Shown here one piece after another: positions 52,725 through 61,401 of a DNA stretch of 64,000 nt. How positions within the stretch are numbered: the first letter of the stretch is position 1; each line of letters opens with the position of its first letter. The position numbers and the translations under genes are program-made. The notes under the pieces are model-generated. The model was not told the origin of the DNA and ran no database searches. It worked only from the letters and a program-made list of their open reading frames with translations. Source of the stretch: Chlorohelix sp037138995 (GTDB lineage: Bacteria > Chloroflexota > Chloroflexia > Chloroheliales > Chloroheliaceae). The stretch spans positions 21,164 through 85,163 of the forward strand of contig NZ_JBAXHI010000016.1 of assembly GCF_037138995.1 (NCBI RefSeq), written 5' to 3'.

Positions 52725-52733
52725 ATTATATCA
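52725..52733 (-). promoter_or_regulatory. Extended -10 promoter of recA
   Basis: On the minus strand TGATATAAT (complement of 52725-52733) is an extended -10, ~95 bp before recA. TTGGCA further upstream is 20 bp away. The palindrome at 52702-52717 lies just downstream of this -10. Confidence 0.55.
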
Positions 52734-52771
52734 GGATTTTAGCCCATTTGTGCCAATTAGTCAATCTTTTT

Positions 52772-53593
52772 CTAATCTCCGCCGTTGTCCACAACATCAA
52801 AAGATAGAGACATCAGGGGCAATTTTAAACTTAAACCGGCATGATTAACATAAGAGAAGTAGCCGTTTTTCCGGTCAGTATCGTTGAAAAAATCGTCAAT
52901 AACTTCTTTGAATAGCTTTTCGGCGCGTTTGATAAGGGCATCGGTATGGCTTGGAGTTGTGATAATAACAAAATCATCTCGCCCAGCATAACCAACAAAA
53001 TCATCTTTATTACCTTTATCGCTCGCGGCATGCTTCAAAATATCGGCAATTTTCCGCAAGACGTGGTCGCCTTTCTGAAAAGAATAAACTTCATTATATG
53101 AGGTGAAGTTCTCAATATCGGCATAGATGATTGACCAAGGCTTATTTGATTTTGTGTGTTTCTGAATAGCCGCTTGCACCGCACGACTTCCCGGAAGCCC
53201 GGTTAGCTTGGAAAAATCGGTCTGATGGGCATGGTGCAACTGAGCGCGTACCCGAATCAACAATTCATCCGAGTTAAAGGGCTTGGTAATGTAGTCATCC
53301 GCGCCAGTTTCATAACCGGAACTACGGTCGTGAGTACCGCTACGGGCTGTCACCATAATTATTGGTATATGGCTATAAAAGGCTTCTCGCTGCATAAAGC
53401 GGCTGACTTCATAGCCGCTCATACCAGGAAGCATTAGGTCAAGTAAAACGAGGTCGGGCGGGTCAACTTGAATAGAGATAAGTGCATCTTCGCCACTATA
53501 GGCTTTATTCACCTCATAGCCTTCCGCTACAAGAGTTGCCTCCACCATATCGGTTATAAAAGGCTCATCGTCAACAACCAGAATCTTTGTCAT
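52772..53593 (-). CDS. Response regulator with degenerate GGDEF domain
   Basis: The 273-residue protein has an N-terminal receiver domain with phosphoacceptor Asp52 (LVLLDLMLPG) and conserved DD at the start and Lys in YITKPF. A GGDEF-type domain follows from ~125, with LTGLPGSRAV and SIIYADIENFTSYNE. The signature loop reads GRDDF instead of GGDEF, so diguanylate cyclase activity is unlikely; such domains often bind GTP or act as sensors. The partner kinase is not in the window. ATG start with GAGAAC upstream. Located upstream of recA on the same strand. Confidence 0.88.
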   Translation of the reverse strand: MTKILVVDDEPFITDMVEATLVAEGYEVNKAYSGEDALISIQVDPPDLVLLDLMLPGMSGYEVSRFMQREAFYSHIPIIMVTARSGTHDRSSGYETGADDYITKPFNSDELLIRVRAQLHHAHQTDFSKLTGLPGSRAVQAAIQKHTKSNKPWSIIYADIENFTSYNEVYSFQKGDHVLRKIADILKHAASDKGNKDDFVGYAGRDDFVIITTPSHTDALIKRAEKLFKEVIDDFFNDTDRKNGYFSYVNHAGLSLKLPLMSLSFDVVDNGGD

Positions 53594-53698
53594 GGGAACG
53601 TTCTCTCATTCTATGATTTGCAAAGCTTTTTTTTGGAGATAAAACAGTGTCCCATCAGTCCCTAATATTATAAATTAAATCGCCCGGTTTGCAACACA

Positions 53699-54616
53699 CT
53701 ATATCAGAACTACCAACACCCCTAAAAGAGTAACTAACGCTCCGAACAGTGAACTAATTGATGGAACTTGACCGTAGAAAGCCCAAGCAAAAAATACCCC
53801 CAATGTTACCTCTTGTGTTGCAATTACATTCACATAGGTAGCATTCAAACGCCGCAACCCGGCATTGTAAAGCGTATGCCCTAATCCTAATGGGACAATC
53901 CCTAACCCCAATAACGCCAGTGCCGGTCCCCACGAGTACAGTTTTAACCCATCTCCGAGGGAAAAACTCAGCAAAGCCACCGGAAACATCCATAACATGG
54001 CGAAACCGTACAACCCAAAAGCGTAGGATAAAAGCGAATAGTTATGCCTTTCGCGCCTACCTGCAATAGAGTATAAACCATAGGCAACCGCCGAAGCCAG
54101 CGCCATCGAATCTCCCAATAGCATTTCAGGCGTTAGCTTTGGCTCAAACCCCGCCAATATTCCAACCCCTAACGCCGCTATCGCCACCCCGCCCCAACGC
54201 CGCTTACTGATATGCTCTTTCAAGAAAATGGCTGAAAAAATAGCCACAAAAGCGGGTGAAGTATAAACCAGCGTTAGCGTATGCGCGGCAGTGGTAAGGC
54301 TCAGGCTGGCAATATAAAGCGCAAAGTGGGCAGCGGTTATCAGTCCATAAAGCGCGAAACGCGGCAGGCTCTTTCGCTTAATCCCAAATGACTCATGCGT
54401 AATTTTGAGCAGAGTAAAAATAAACAGAGTAGCAATAACCAATCGCCAGAAAGATTTCTCCATCGGAGGAACGGGATTGGCATATAACACCATTACCGCG
54501 CTAGTTCCAAAGAACCCAACCGCTACCAACGAATAGATTAATCCAAGCCGCTTTTCTTTCTGAGCTTCGCTATACTGCACCGCTTCTTGGACAAGCGACT
54601 CCGTTTCGTGTGCCAT
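53699..54616 (-). CDS. EamA/DMT-superfamily transporter
   Basis: The 305-residue membrane protein has two EamA repeats, ten predicted helices, and the motif-rich stretches VGFFGTSAVMVLYANPVPPMEKSFWRLV and TYVNVIATQEVTLGVFFAWAF. DMT family members export or exchange amino acids, metabolites or nucleotides. ATG at 54616 is chosen. A longer frame starting at 54652 would run inside the ABC ATPase gene. The start lies 8 bp after that gene's stop, so co-transcription is likely. The substrate is unknown. Confidence 0.88.
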   Translation of the reverse strand: MAHETESLVQEAVQYSEAQKEKRLGLIYSLVAVGFFGTSAVMVLYANPVPPMEKSFWRLVIATLFIFTLLKITHESFGIKRKSLPRFALYGLITAAHFALYIASLSLTTAAHTLTLVYTSPAFVAIFSAIFLKEHISKRRWGGVAIAALGVGILAGFEPKLTPEMLLGDSMALASAVAYGLYSIAGRRERHNYSLLSYAFGLYGFAMLWMFPVALLSFSLGDGLKLYSWGPALALLGLGIVPLGLGHTLYNAGLRRLNATYVNVIATQEVTLGVFFAWAFYGQVPSISSLFGALVTLLGVLVVLI

Positions 54617-54623
54617 CGCCGCC

Positions 54624-56177
54624 CTAGACCGCACCTGCCGTTGTTCCCGCACCCGCCATCAACAAGCCAAGTTCCTCGCGAGTGACTTTATCCGCTTCAA
54701 CAATAGCCACTACCCGCCCTTTATACATTACAGCGATGCGATCGGAAAGAGACATAATCTCGTCTAGTTCGCTACTGACCAATAGAACCGCCACACCAGC
54801 ATCACGCTGTTCTATCAACCCATTATGGATAAATTCGATTGAGCCGACATCCAAACCACGAGTAGGCTGTACCGCAATCATCAGCTTATTCTTACGGCTG
54901 AACTCTCGACCCACCACGCATTTTTGCTGATTGCCGCCGCTAAGTGACCCACTGGGAGTTTGTACTGTAGGAGTACGCACGTCAAAGCGTTTCACCAACT
55001 CTAGCGCGTATTCATCTACCTTCTTTTCATTGATAGTTAGCCCGTTCGAGAAAGGTTTGCGATAATACGAACTCAGCACCATGTTGTAATCCACCCCAAA
55101 CGAAAGCACCATCGCGAAACGTTGCCGGTCTTGCGGAATATAGCCTACGCCTGCTTCGGTAATTTTGCGAGCGCTAGAATGCAGCAAATCCATGCCGTTT
55201 AGCGTTGCGCTACCTCCGGTGGCATGTCGCAGATGCGTCAACGCTTCCACCAATTCAATCTGACCGTTCCCTTCAACTCCGGCTACTCCCAATATTTCAC
55301 CAGCTCTAACGCTCAGAGTTGCGCCTTGCAAAATTGCCACACCGCGATCATCCAGAGCCTTTAAATCATGTACTGACAGTGCTTCTTCACCCGGATGTGA
55401 CGGACCCTTATTAACCTGTAATACCACTTCCCGCCCAACCATCAAAGAGGCTAAACTGGCTTCAGTGGCTTTGGAAAGGTCATCCACACTACCCACCACC
55501 TTGCCGCCCCGCAACACTACTACCCGGTCGGCTATTTGCAGAACCTCCCTTAATTTGTGGCTGATAAATATAACCGATTTGCCCTGCTCGGTGAAATTGC
55601 GAATAATGTTTGCCAAATCATCCGCTTCCTGTGGGGTAAGTACCGAAGTCGGCTCATCCAGAATAAGGATATTGGCGTTGCGGTAAAAAGCCTTGACAAT
55701 CTCAACCCGTTGTTGCATACCTACGGTCAAGTCGGCCACCAATATATGGGGATCTAATGCCAAGCCATAGCGTGCGCTCAACTCAGAGATGTTTTTAGAA
55801 GCAGTCTTGAGGTCTAAACGCCCACCCTCTTTGGTTATTTCATTGCCCAGTATAATATTCTCAGTGACGGTGAGGGTGGGAACGAGCATAAAATGTTGGT
55901 GTACCATGCCGATTCCGGCGCGGATTGCATCGTTAGGTCCGCTGAACTTTAGCGACTTACCATTCAGCAAAACCTCGCCCTCATCAGGGTGGTATAGTCC
56001 GTACAGAATATTCATCAGAGTGGATTTACCAGCTCCGTTTTCACCCAGAAAAGCCAGAACCTCGCCCCGCTGTAGCTTGAAATTTATATTATCATTTGCC
56101 AGAACACCCGGAAAGCGTTTGGTAATTCCGCGCACTTCAAGTACAGGGGGTTCTCCACTTTTATCAAGCTCCACCAC
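54624..56177 (-). CDS. ABC transporter ATPase with two nucleotide-binding domains (sugar/nucleoside type), orphan
   Basis: The 517-residue protein fuses two NBDs like RbsA/MglA or the NupA-type nucleoside ATPase. The first NBD has GENGAGKSTLMNILYG and a Q-loop HQHFMLVPTLTVTENI. The first signature region is DLTVGMQQRVEIVKAF and the second LSGGNQQKCVVGREF, with Walker B at ILILDEPTS and LMIAVQPTRGLD (Gln instead of Glu at the second, as usual in this family). No permease or binding-protein gene flanks it. Start GTG at 56177 with GAGG. The downstream EamA gene follows after 8 bp. Confidence 0.92.
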   Translation of the reverse strand: MVELDKSGEPPVLEVRGITKRFPGVLANDNINFKLQRGEVLAFLGENGAGKSTLMNILYGLYHPDEGEVLLNGKSLKFSGPNDAIRAGIGMVHQHFMLVPTLTVTENIILGNEITKEGGRLDLKTASKNISELSARYGLALDPHILVADLTVGMQQRVEIVKAFYRNANILILDEPTSVLTPQEADDLANIIRNFTEQGKSVIFISHKLREVLQIADRVVVLRGGKVVGSVDDLSKATEASLASLMVGREVVLQVNKGPSHPGEEALSVHDLKALDDRGVAILQGATLSVRAGEILGVAGVEGNGQIELVEALTHLRHATGGSATLNGMDLLHSSARKITEAGVGYIPQDRQRFAMVLSFGVDYNMVLSSYYRKPFSNGLTINEKKVDEYALELVKRFDVRTPTVQTPSGSLSGGNQQKCVVGREFSRKNKLMIAVQPTRGLDVGSIEFIHNGLIEQRDAGVAVLLVSSELDEIMSLSDRIAVMYKGRVVAIVEADKVTREELGLLMAGAGTTAGAV

Positions 56178-56269
56178 TTATAATCCTCACAATCAGGTAA
56201 AAATTTCGGCGAACTAGCAGATATTTTAGCAGAACTACAGCCACTCGTCTAACTATGAGAACAATTAAA

Positions 56270-57172
56270 CTACCGACTTCGCTTTTTTAGCACGTACAAC
56301 TTTTGCAAACCATAATCACCAATCTGTGGAAGAAGTGCGCTGGTGCGATGCAACAAGCCACGATAATTGCGTTGCCCGTTTCGCACAAAGAAGGGGTAAA
56401 TTGCCCATGTAAGCACATAGTAAGTGCTGCTAAAATGCTTAATGCGTTTAACCTCGAAATAAGGTTCAATAAAACGCAGAATTTCCGGCTCATCCAGATA
56501 ACAGTTATGCCAAAGCGGGGACATCGCTTCCAGCCCTAATTTCTGGCGCAATCTATTCAATTTCTCAGAACTTTGTACGGTAACTTCTGAAATCATGAAA
56601 AGCCCGCCCGGTTTTAACACCCGGTGCGCTTCTAAAATCGCCGCTTTTTGATAAATCGGGCTACCCAGATTAATTAACGTGCGTTTGGTATAAACCTTAT
56701 CAAAAGTGTTATCGGCAAAGTCCAGTTTCAGAAAATTGTTTACTTTGAAAAAAGCCGCCCCTTTAACATGTCCTGCCCTGCTCAGATTTAGATTGGCATG
56801 TTCAATCATACTAGGCGCATAATCAATGCCGGTAATCCGAATCTGGCGCATACGTGCCAATTGCAAAGTGGTATAGCCATTGGCGCAGCCGGCATCCAGC
56901 ACCGTATCATCATCTTTGATATAGTGTGCTAGAACCACACCTTCACGTTCCAGCATAGTTTCATCTACCCAACTTGCGCTTGGAGACAAACCATACTTGC
57001 GCCCGCGCTGCTCCCAATGATGGCGAATCGGTTCCAAATCGCGCGGCAAGTCGGTTAAACGATAACTCGAGTTACCGCTATCAGCGCTGAGTTGCCTGCC
57101 GATAACCTGACGAGCAAATCCGGCACTTATATCATTTTTTTCAACGTGGGTAGGGGCTTCCTCAGAACTCAT
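56270..57172 (-). CDS. SAM-dependent methyltransferase
   Basis: The 300-residue class I methyltransferase has motif I VLDAGCANGYTTLQLA near residue 97, then ITGIDYAPSMIEHANLN, and a typical Methyltransf_11 core (NTFDKVYTKRTLINLG, HRVLKPGGLFMISE). The N-terminal ~80 residues and C-terminal 60 residues are less typical; the latter are hydrophobic (WAIYPFFVRN). Substrate unknown. It is an isolated minus-strand gene. Confidence 0.85.
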   Translation of the reverse strand: MSSEEAPTHVEKNDISAGFARQVIGRQLSADSGNSSYRLTDLPRDLEPIRHHWEQRGRKYGLSPSASWVDETMLEREGVVLAHYIKDDDTVLDAGCANGYTTLQLARMRQIRITGIDYAPSMIEHANLNLSRAGHVKGAAFFKVNNFLKLDFADNTFDKVYTKRTLINLGSPIYQKAAILEAHRVLKPGGLFMISEVTVQSSEKLNRLRQKLGLEAMSPLWHNCYLDEPEILRFIEPYFEVKRIKHFSSTYYVLTWAIYPFFVRNGQRNYRGLLHRTSALLPQIGDYGLQKLYVLKKRSR

Positions 57173-57334
57173 GCTTAATTTCCCGTAGCAAAACTAAAAT
57201 CGCTTTACTTACTTCAAAATAATTCTGCTTGGCAGTACGTGTTGATGGGAATAATTATAACAGATTTACTACTTAATAAAAGGTTAAATAGCTGTCAGAT
57301 TATATTTATTTTCTGACCGTCTATATAACCCATA

Positions 57335-57736
57335 TTAGGCTTTGTTTTCTTCCATCAAATGGCGCAGGACATTCTTGAGAAGATTTAAATCACGGAGTGG
57401 CAGAGTATTGATACGTTCTGGATGCAGATACACGCGCAGTTCAGGGTCATTGATTTCCAAGCGGCTATTGTTATTGTTAATAGTACGATACCCTGCCATC
57501 TCCAACAACGCATCTTCGCTCAATCCAAAGTAATTAGCTATCTTCCCCAGTGTTGCGGGGTCAGGATGCCGGTATCCGCGCACTATATTGCCAAGAGTAG
57601 CTTCCCCAAGCCCCGCTGCAAGACTTGCGGCTCTCAACGATATATTGCGTTCGCGACATAGGCAGTCTAGATAAAAAGCGAGAGGTGATTGACTATTTCT
57701 TTTCCCATAAGAATCATCTTTAGATTTTCTTCTCAC
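57335..57736 (-). CDS. XRE-type helix-turn-helix regulator
   Basis: The 133-residue protein has an XRE-type HTH at about 30-85: RNISLRAASLAAGLGEATLGNIVRG (helices 2-3) and PATLGKIANYFGLSEDALLEMAG. The C-terminal part is short and may serve dimerisation. GTG at 57736 is chosen because GGAG lies 6 nt upstream. It is divergent from the EamA-RiPP genes (57913-61737) across a 395-bp gap, so it could control them, but there is no direct evidence. Confidence 0.8.
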   Translation of the reverse strand: MRRKSKDDSYGKRNSQSPLAFYLDCLCRERNISLRAASLAAGLGEATLGNIVRGYRHPDPATLGKIANYFGLSEDALLEMAGYRTINNNNSRLEINDPELRVYLHPERINTLPLRDLNLLKNVLRHLMEENKA

Positions 57737-57912
57737 ACAAATCTCCGAAGTAGCTAAGTGAATTCGTACTACAAAGAGCATTTCCCAAAGTTTAGCAGAA
57801 ACCGAGGGGTTTGTAAATTTCGTTCAATTCATTTTTACTGTGCTATATAATACATTGAATGTTACTAATATAGATTTTAGAGATAAAATAGTACATGCTA
57901 TATATAATCCAT

Positions 57913-58005
57913 ATGGAATCAAGCTATAATTATTATGGGACACTTTCAAGAGTAGTGGCACAGGAATATGTAGCCGAAGCGGAAAGAAATCGCGACTACG
58001 GTTAG
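57913..58005 (+). CDS. Possible 30-residue small ORF
   Basis: Encodes MESSYNYYGTLSRVVAQEYV then AEAERNRDYG. It has a plausible amphipathic composition, but no Shine-Dalgarno precedes the ATG. It may be a gene remnant or chance. Confidence 0.2.
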   Translation: MESSYNYYGTLSRVVAQEYVAEAERNRDYG

Positions 58006-58066
58006 CTCTCAGAGGTTCGCGTTCGCCATATAGCAAGCGTTATACGTTTTTCACCGCTATTTTGTA

Positions 58067-58075
58067 TGCTATAAT
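58067..58075 (+). promoter_or_regulatory. Extended -10 promoter for the EamA-RiPP genes
   Basis: TGCTATAAT (TATAAT at 58070-58075), ~57 bp before the start of the EamA gene. The -35 region is weak (TTTTTC about 17 bp upstream). Confidence 0.5.
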
Positions 58076-58131
58076 AGCCGGGTTCCTTCTTCATGAGCGC
58101 GTAAATTTAACTAATTGGAGCTACTATAAAA

Positions 58132-59010
58132 TTGAAATTCCAGGATTTCCTGAGACTAACCTTGCTTGCTGCTATCTGGGGTGCTTCGTATATCTTTCTC
58201 AGAATCGCTTCGCCTGTGCTTGCTCCTGCCTTTCTAATCGAACTTCGGGTAGGGTTAGCGGGTATCGCGCTGGTGCTATACGCGATAGTAGCGCGTAAAC
58301 ATTTCAAGAGCGATGGTAAAATCCTACCCTTCTTTATCATAGGTGCGCTCAATTCCGCCATCCCTTTCACCCTCATCTCCACCGCCACAATTCACCTGAC
58401 CGCCTCTTACGGCGCAGTCATCAACTCCACTACTCCGCTATTTACCGCGCTGGTGGCAGCAATCTGGCTGAAAGACTCTTTATCTTGGCTTAGGAGCTTA
58501 GGTCTTTTGATGGGTCTGGTAGGAGTAGTGGTACTAGTAGGACTTAGCCCACTGCCGCTCAACGAAGAAGTCATACTCTCAATCGCGCTTGCGCTGATTG
58601 CCAGCCTTTGCTTCGGGATTTCCGGCGTTTACATCAAACTAGCTCTAAGAAATACTACCTCGCTAACGCTTGCCACATGGCAACAACTGGCGGCAGGTAT
58701 CTTGCTGCTTCCGATGGCAGCCACCGGAGTTCCTGCCTCTTTTCCCTCGTGGGAAGTGGTAGTGAGCGTGTTAGGGCTGGCGTTTCTTTCCACCTCGATA
58801 GGGTATCTGCTTTTCTTCCGACTCATCCAGAGCGTGGGTCCAACTCGTACCAGTGCCGTCACATTTCTGGTGCCAGTTTTCAGCATCGTATGGGGTATGA
58901 TTTTCCTAAACGAGTCGGTGAGTCTAGGTATGCTGCTAGGCTTTGGGATAGTGCTGGCAAGCGTGGCGTTGGTAACAGAACTGAAATTCCGGCAACCAAA
59001 ACATTTGTGA
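58132..59010 (+). CDS. EamA/DMT-superfamily transporter
   Basis: The 292-residue membrane protein has ten predicted helices. The N-terminal repeat is LLAAIWGASYIFLRIASPVLAPAFLIELRVG and the second repeat ends with TRTSAVTFLVPVFSIVWGMIFLNESVSLGMLLG, both EamA signatures. The start is a TTG at 58132 with GGAG 11 nt upstream. It lies 75 bp before the radical SAM gene on the same strand. A role in exporting a RiPP product is possible, but DMT proteins usually carry metabolites, so this is speculative. Confidence 0.88.
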   Translation: MKFQDFLRLTLLAAIWGASYIFLRIASPVLAPAFLIELRVGLAGIALVLYAIVARKHFKSDGKILPFFIIGALNSAIPFTLISTATIHLTASYGAVINSTTPLFTALVAAIWLKDSLSWLRSLGLLMGLVGVVVLVGLSPLPLNEEVILSIALALIASLCFGISGVYIKLALRNTTSLTLATWQQLAAGILLLPMAATGVPASFPSWEVVVSVLGLAFLSTSIGYLLFFRLIQSVGPTRTSAVTFLVPVFSIVWGMIFLNESVSLGMLLGFGIVLASVALVTELKFRQPKHL

Positions 59011-59085
59011 AGTTGACGGATACTATTTGGCTTAAACCTTTCAAACTAATCGAATTTTCTTTGTAGAATCTGTTCAGGAGGTTAT

Positions 59086-61038
59086 ATGAACCAAGATTTC
59101 ACTCAAATTGAAGATAACGTTTTAGAATCGGTAGAAGGCAAAAAGCTCTCCGTAGCATTGGTAACCATGCCTTTTGCACAGTTTAGAAGACCTTCCCTGC
59201 AAATCGGCTTGCTAAAATCAATTGCAGAATCACAAGGCTTTCCAACCACCACTTTTCATTTAAACCTAGACTTCGCCAAACAAATCGGTTTAGAGCCTTA
59301 TTACTGTATCAGTGAAGCCATCATCCCCGTAATGGGAGAGTGGCTATTTTCACTTGCCGCATTTGGGGATGACAGCCCTGACCAAAATGACACTTTCCCC
59401 GAAATATATTCAGCCATTGTAGCCGCAGTAACCTCTGAAGCAAACATAACAGTGGAGCGATTAGTGGAAATTCGGCGCATAGAAGCCCCGCGCTATATCG
59501 AAAAGTTGGTTGAAAATATACCTTGGCATAATTTTCAGGTAGTCGGCTTTACCGCTTCTTTTCAACAAAACTGTGCCTCCTTTGCCCTCGCACGCGCCCT
59601 AAAAATGCGCTACCCTGACATTACCCTGATTTTTGGAGGGGCAAATTTTGAAGGGGAAATGGGCATTGAATTGGTACGCGCCCTAGATTTTATTGATTAC
59701 GCCGTGATAGGGGAGGGAGATAAGGCATTCCCGGAATTTTTACAGGCATTGCAAGAAGGCAAAGACCCGGCAAACATTCCAAGTGTGGTATGCAAACGCA
59801 ACGGGCAAATTACCACCCCTAGAAGCCGTCCCCTTCTGCGGGAATTGGATGAGTTGCCCATCCCCGATTTCACCGAATATTTCGAACGTGCCAATACCCT
59901 CGAATTACTCACCGACAAGTTTTTAGGCGAGGTTTCGCTACCGTTTGAAAGTTCGCGGGGTTGCTGGTGGGGGTATAAGCACCATTGCTCCTTCTGCGGG
60001 CTGAATGGAACTGGAATTGATTATCGCAAGAAATCTATTGATCGGGTGTTATCCGAATTGACAGAATTGTCCGAGCGTTATCCTCACTCCTGTTTGGGGG
60101 CAACCGACAATGTGCTGGATTACAAGGAAGCCGACACTTACTTGAGCCGACTTGCTGCATTGCCTACCAAATTTAAATTGTTTTATGAGGTAAAAGCCAA
60201 CCTCTCCAGAGGACAAATCAAGAAGTTTAAGGATGCGGGAATATTTCAAATCCAGCCCGGAATCGAATCCCTTAACAGCCATGTGCTGCAACTAATGCGA
60301 AAGGGGATTACCGGAATCCAGAATGTGAACACGCTGCGTTGGGCGAAATATTACCGCATACATGTGTCATGGCAAATTATCTGGGGATTCCCCGGAGAGA
60401 CGGAGGAAGATTATCGTCAGCAAGCCGCGTTGATGTCAAAGCTGTTTTATTTAGAACCGCCTACAACATCAACTCGGATGTGGCTACAGCGTTTTAGCCC
60501 AAGCTACGCTGAGCCAGAGAATTTCCCGACCCGATTCATGCGCCCGGAAGCCAGTTATGCGTTGGTTTATCCCGAAACCATAGACCTCAACCGGATAGCT
60601 TACTTTTTTGATTACGAATTTGAGCAAGCCCTTCCCTTAAAAGCCTATGAGGAATTAAACAGGCTGGCGGAGCAGTGGCAGGTATCATGGCAAAATCCGC
60701 AAGAATTACCCAGCTTGAGATTCCGCATAAAAGCCGGAGAACTACAAGTTTTTGATAGGCGAGACCGCTCCAACCCACTAGAGTATAATTTTGACGAGTC
60801 CTATGCCCTGCTTTATCATGCTTGCAGCGAAAAGCCCCATTCTTCCCTATCCTTGAAAACAGGTCTGAGCCTTAAAGAAACAGATTCTCAAGTTAGGGCA
60901 AAGTTGCTGGAATTCTGTGAAAAAGGGCTGATGATACAGGATGGCAGCTTTTTCCTGAGCCTTGCGCTTCCGGTATCCGAAGCATCTGACATGCTGCTGG
61001 ATAAAATTCTTCCGGTAGAGTTGAGGCAGAAAGTTTAG
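59086..61038 (+). CDS. B12-type radical SAM RiPP maturation protein 1
   Basis: The 650-residue enzyme looks like the family named ribosomal peptide maturation radical SAM protein 1. The N-terminal ~200 residues are a cobalamin-binding-like domain starting VALVTMPFAQFRRPSLQIGLL, with FHLNLDFA and GEWLFSLAAFG. The radical SAM domain has the unusual cluster motif C293-x7-C301-x2-C304 (GCWWGYKHHCSFCGLNG), which ligates the 4Fe-4S cluster. The C-terminal ~180 residues are a family-specific domain. A B12-dependent methylation of the precursor peptide is the most likely reaction, but this is inferred. Strong AGGAGG 4 nt before the ATG. The precursor gene follows 363 bp downstream. Confidence 0.9.
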   Translation: MNQDFTQIEDNVLESVEGKKLSVALVTMPFAQFRRPSLQIGLLKSIAESQGFPTTTFHLNLDFAKQIGLEPYYCISEAIIPVMGEWLFSLAAFGDDSPDQNDTFPEIYSAIVAAVTSEANITVERLVEIRRIEAPRYIEKLVENIPWHNFQVVGFTASFQQNCASFALARALKMRYPDITLIFGGANFEGEMGIELVRALDFIDYAVIGEGDKAFPEFLQALQEGKDPANIPSVVCKRNGQITTPRSRPLLRELDELPIPDFTEYFERANTLELLTDKFLGEVSLPFESSRGCWWGYKHHCSFCGLNGTGIDYRKKSIDRVLSELTELSERYPHSCLGATDNVLDYKEADTYLSRLAALPTKFKLFYEVKANLSRGQIKKFKDAGIFQIQPGIESLNSHVLQLMRKGITGIQNVNTLRWAKYYRIHVSWQIIWGFPGETEEDYRQQAALMSKLFYLEPPTTSTRMWLQRFSPSYAEPENFPTRFMRPEASYALVYPETIDLNRIAYFFDYEFEQALPLKAYEELNRLAEQWQVSWQNPQELPSLRFRIKAGELQVFDRRDRSNPLEYNFDESYALLYHACSEKPHSSLSLKTGLSLKETDSQVRAKLLEFCEKGLMIQDGSFFLSLALPVSEASDMLLDKILPVELRQKV

Positions 61039-61401
61039 GCAACCCTCTGAAAAAAATTTGCAGCAGCCGAAACAGAGATTCCTTTACACAATCTTAACTT
61101 TTGTATCTTGAATCTTTGCTAAAATAACTTAGTGTGCTTAATTCCAACCTAATGATTTGTCGTTAGGCTTTTACCTCGGAAAAACACATTGAGCTTTCCA
61201 ACGCTCTGTAAGCGGTTTTATTGATTTAAGTTATGAATTTACCGAATTCTATTCACATCGCGTAATTACTTCGACATTTTTCTACAATAGTTGTTCGCCA
61301 AAAGTTACTTTCTAGGGCAATAGCCCGAATTTGATAGAGTATTAAAGTTATTATTAACTTGCTTAAACCAATCATTTTACCTAATTGAAAGGAAACCTAT
61401 T
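61039..61401. other. Promoter region of the RiPP precursor gene
   Basis: This 363-bp gap contains a Pho-box-like repeat at 61083-61099, an extended -10 candidate TGCTAAAAT (61117-61125) without a clear -35, and the precursor's ribosome-binding site AAAGGAAA. No gene is visible. Confidence 0.45.
61083..61099 (+). promoter_or_regulatory. Pho-box-like direct repeat upstream of the precursor
   Basis: TTTACA-CAATC-TTAACT: two hexamers separated by 5 bp, resembling the PhoP/PhoB-type direct repeat (TTNACA-N5-TTNACA). The core ACACAATCTTAACT recurs at 62659-62672. Confidence 0.35.

Larger units (their letters stand above)
57737..58131. other. Divergent region between the XRE gene and the EamA gene
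   Basis: This 395-bp AT-rich gap contains an extended -10 promoter TGCTATAAT (58067-58075) for the EamA gene. It also contains a 30-codon open frame (57913-58005) without a ribosome-binding site. Nothing else is recognisable. Confidence 0.4.

Noticed and set aside
52680..52740. LexA SOS box at recA
   Set aside because: No GAAC-N4-GTTC or CTGT-N8-ACAG match; only an unrelated palindrome is present.
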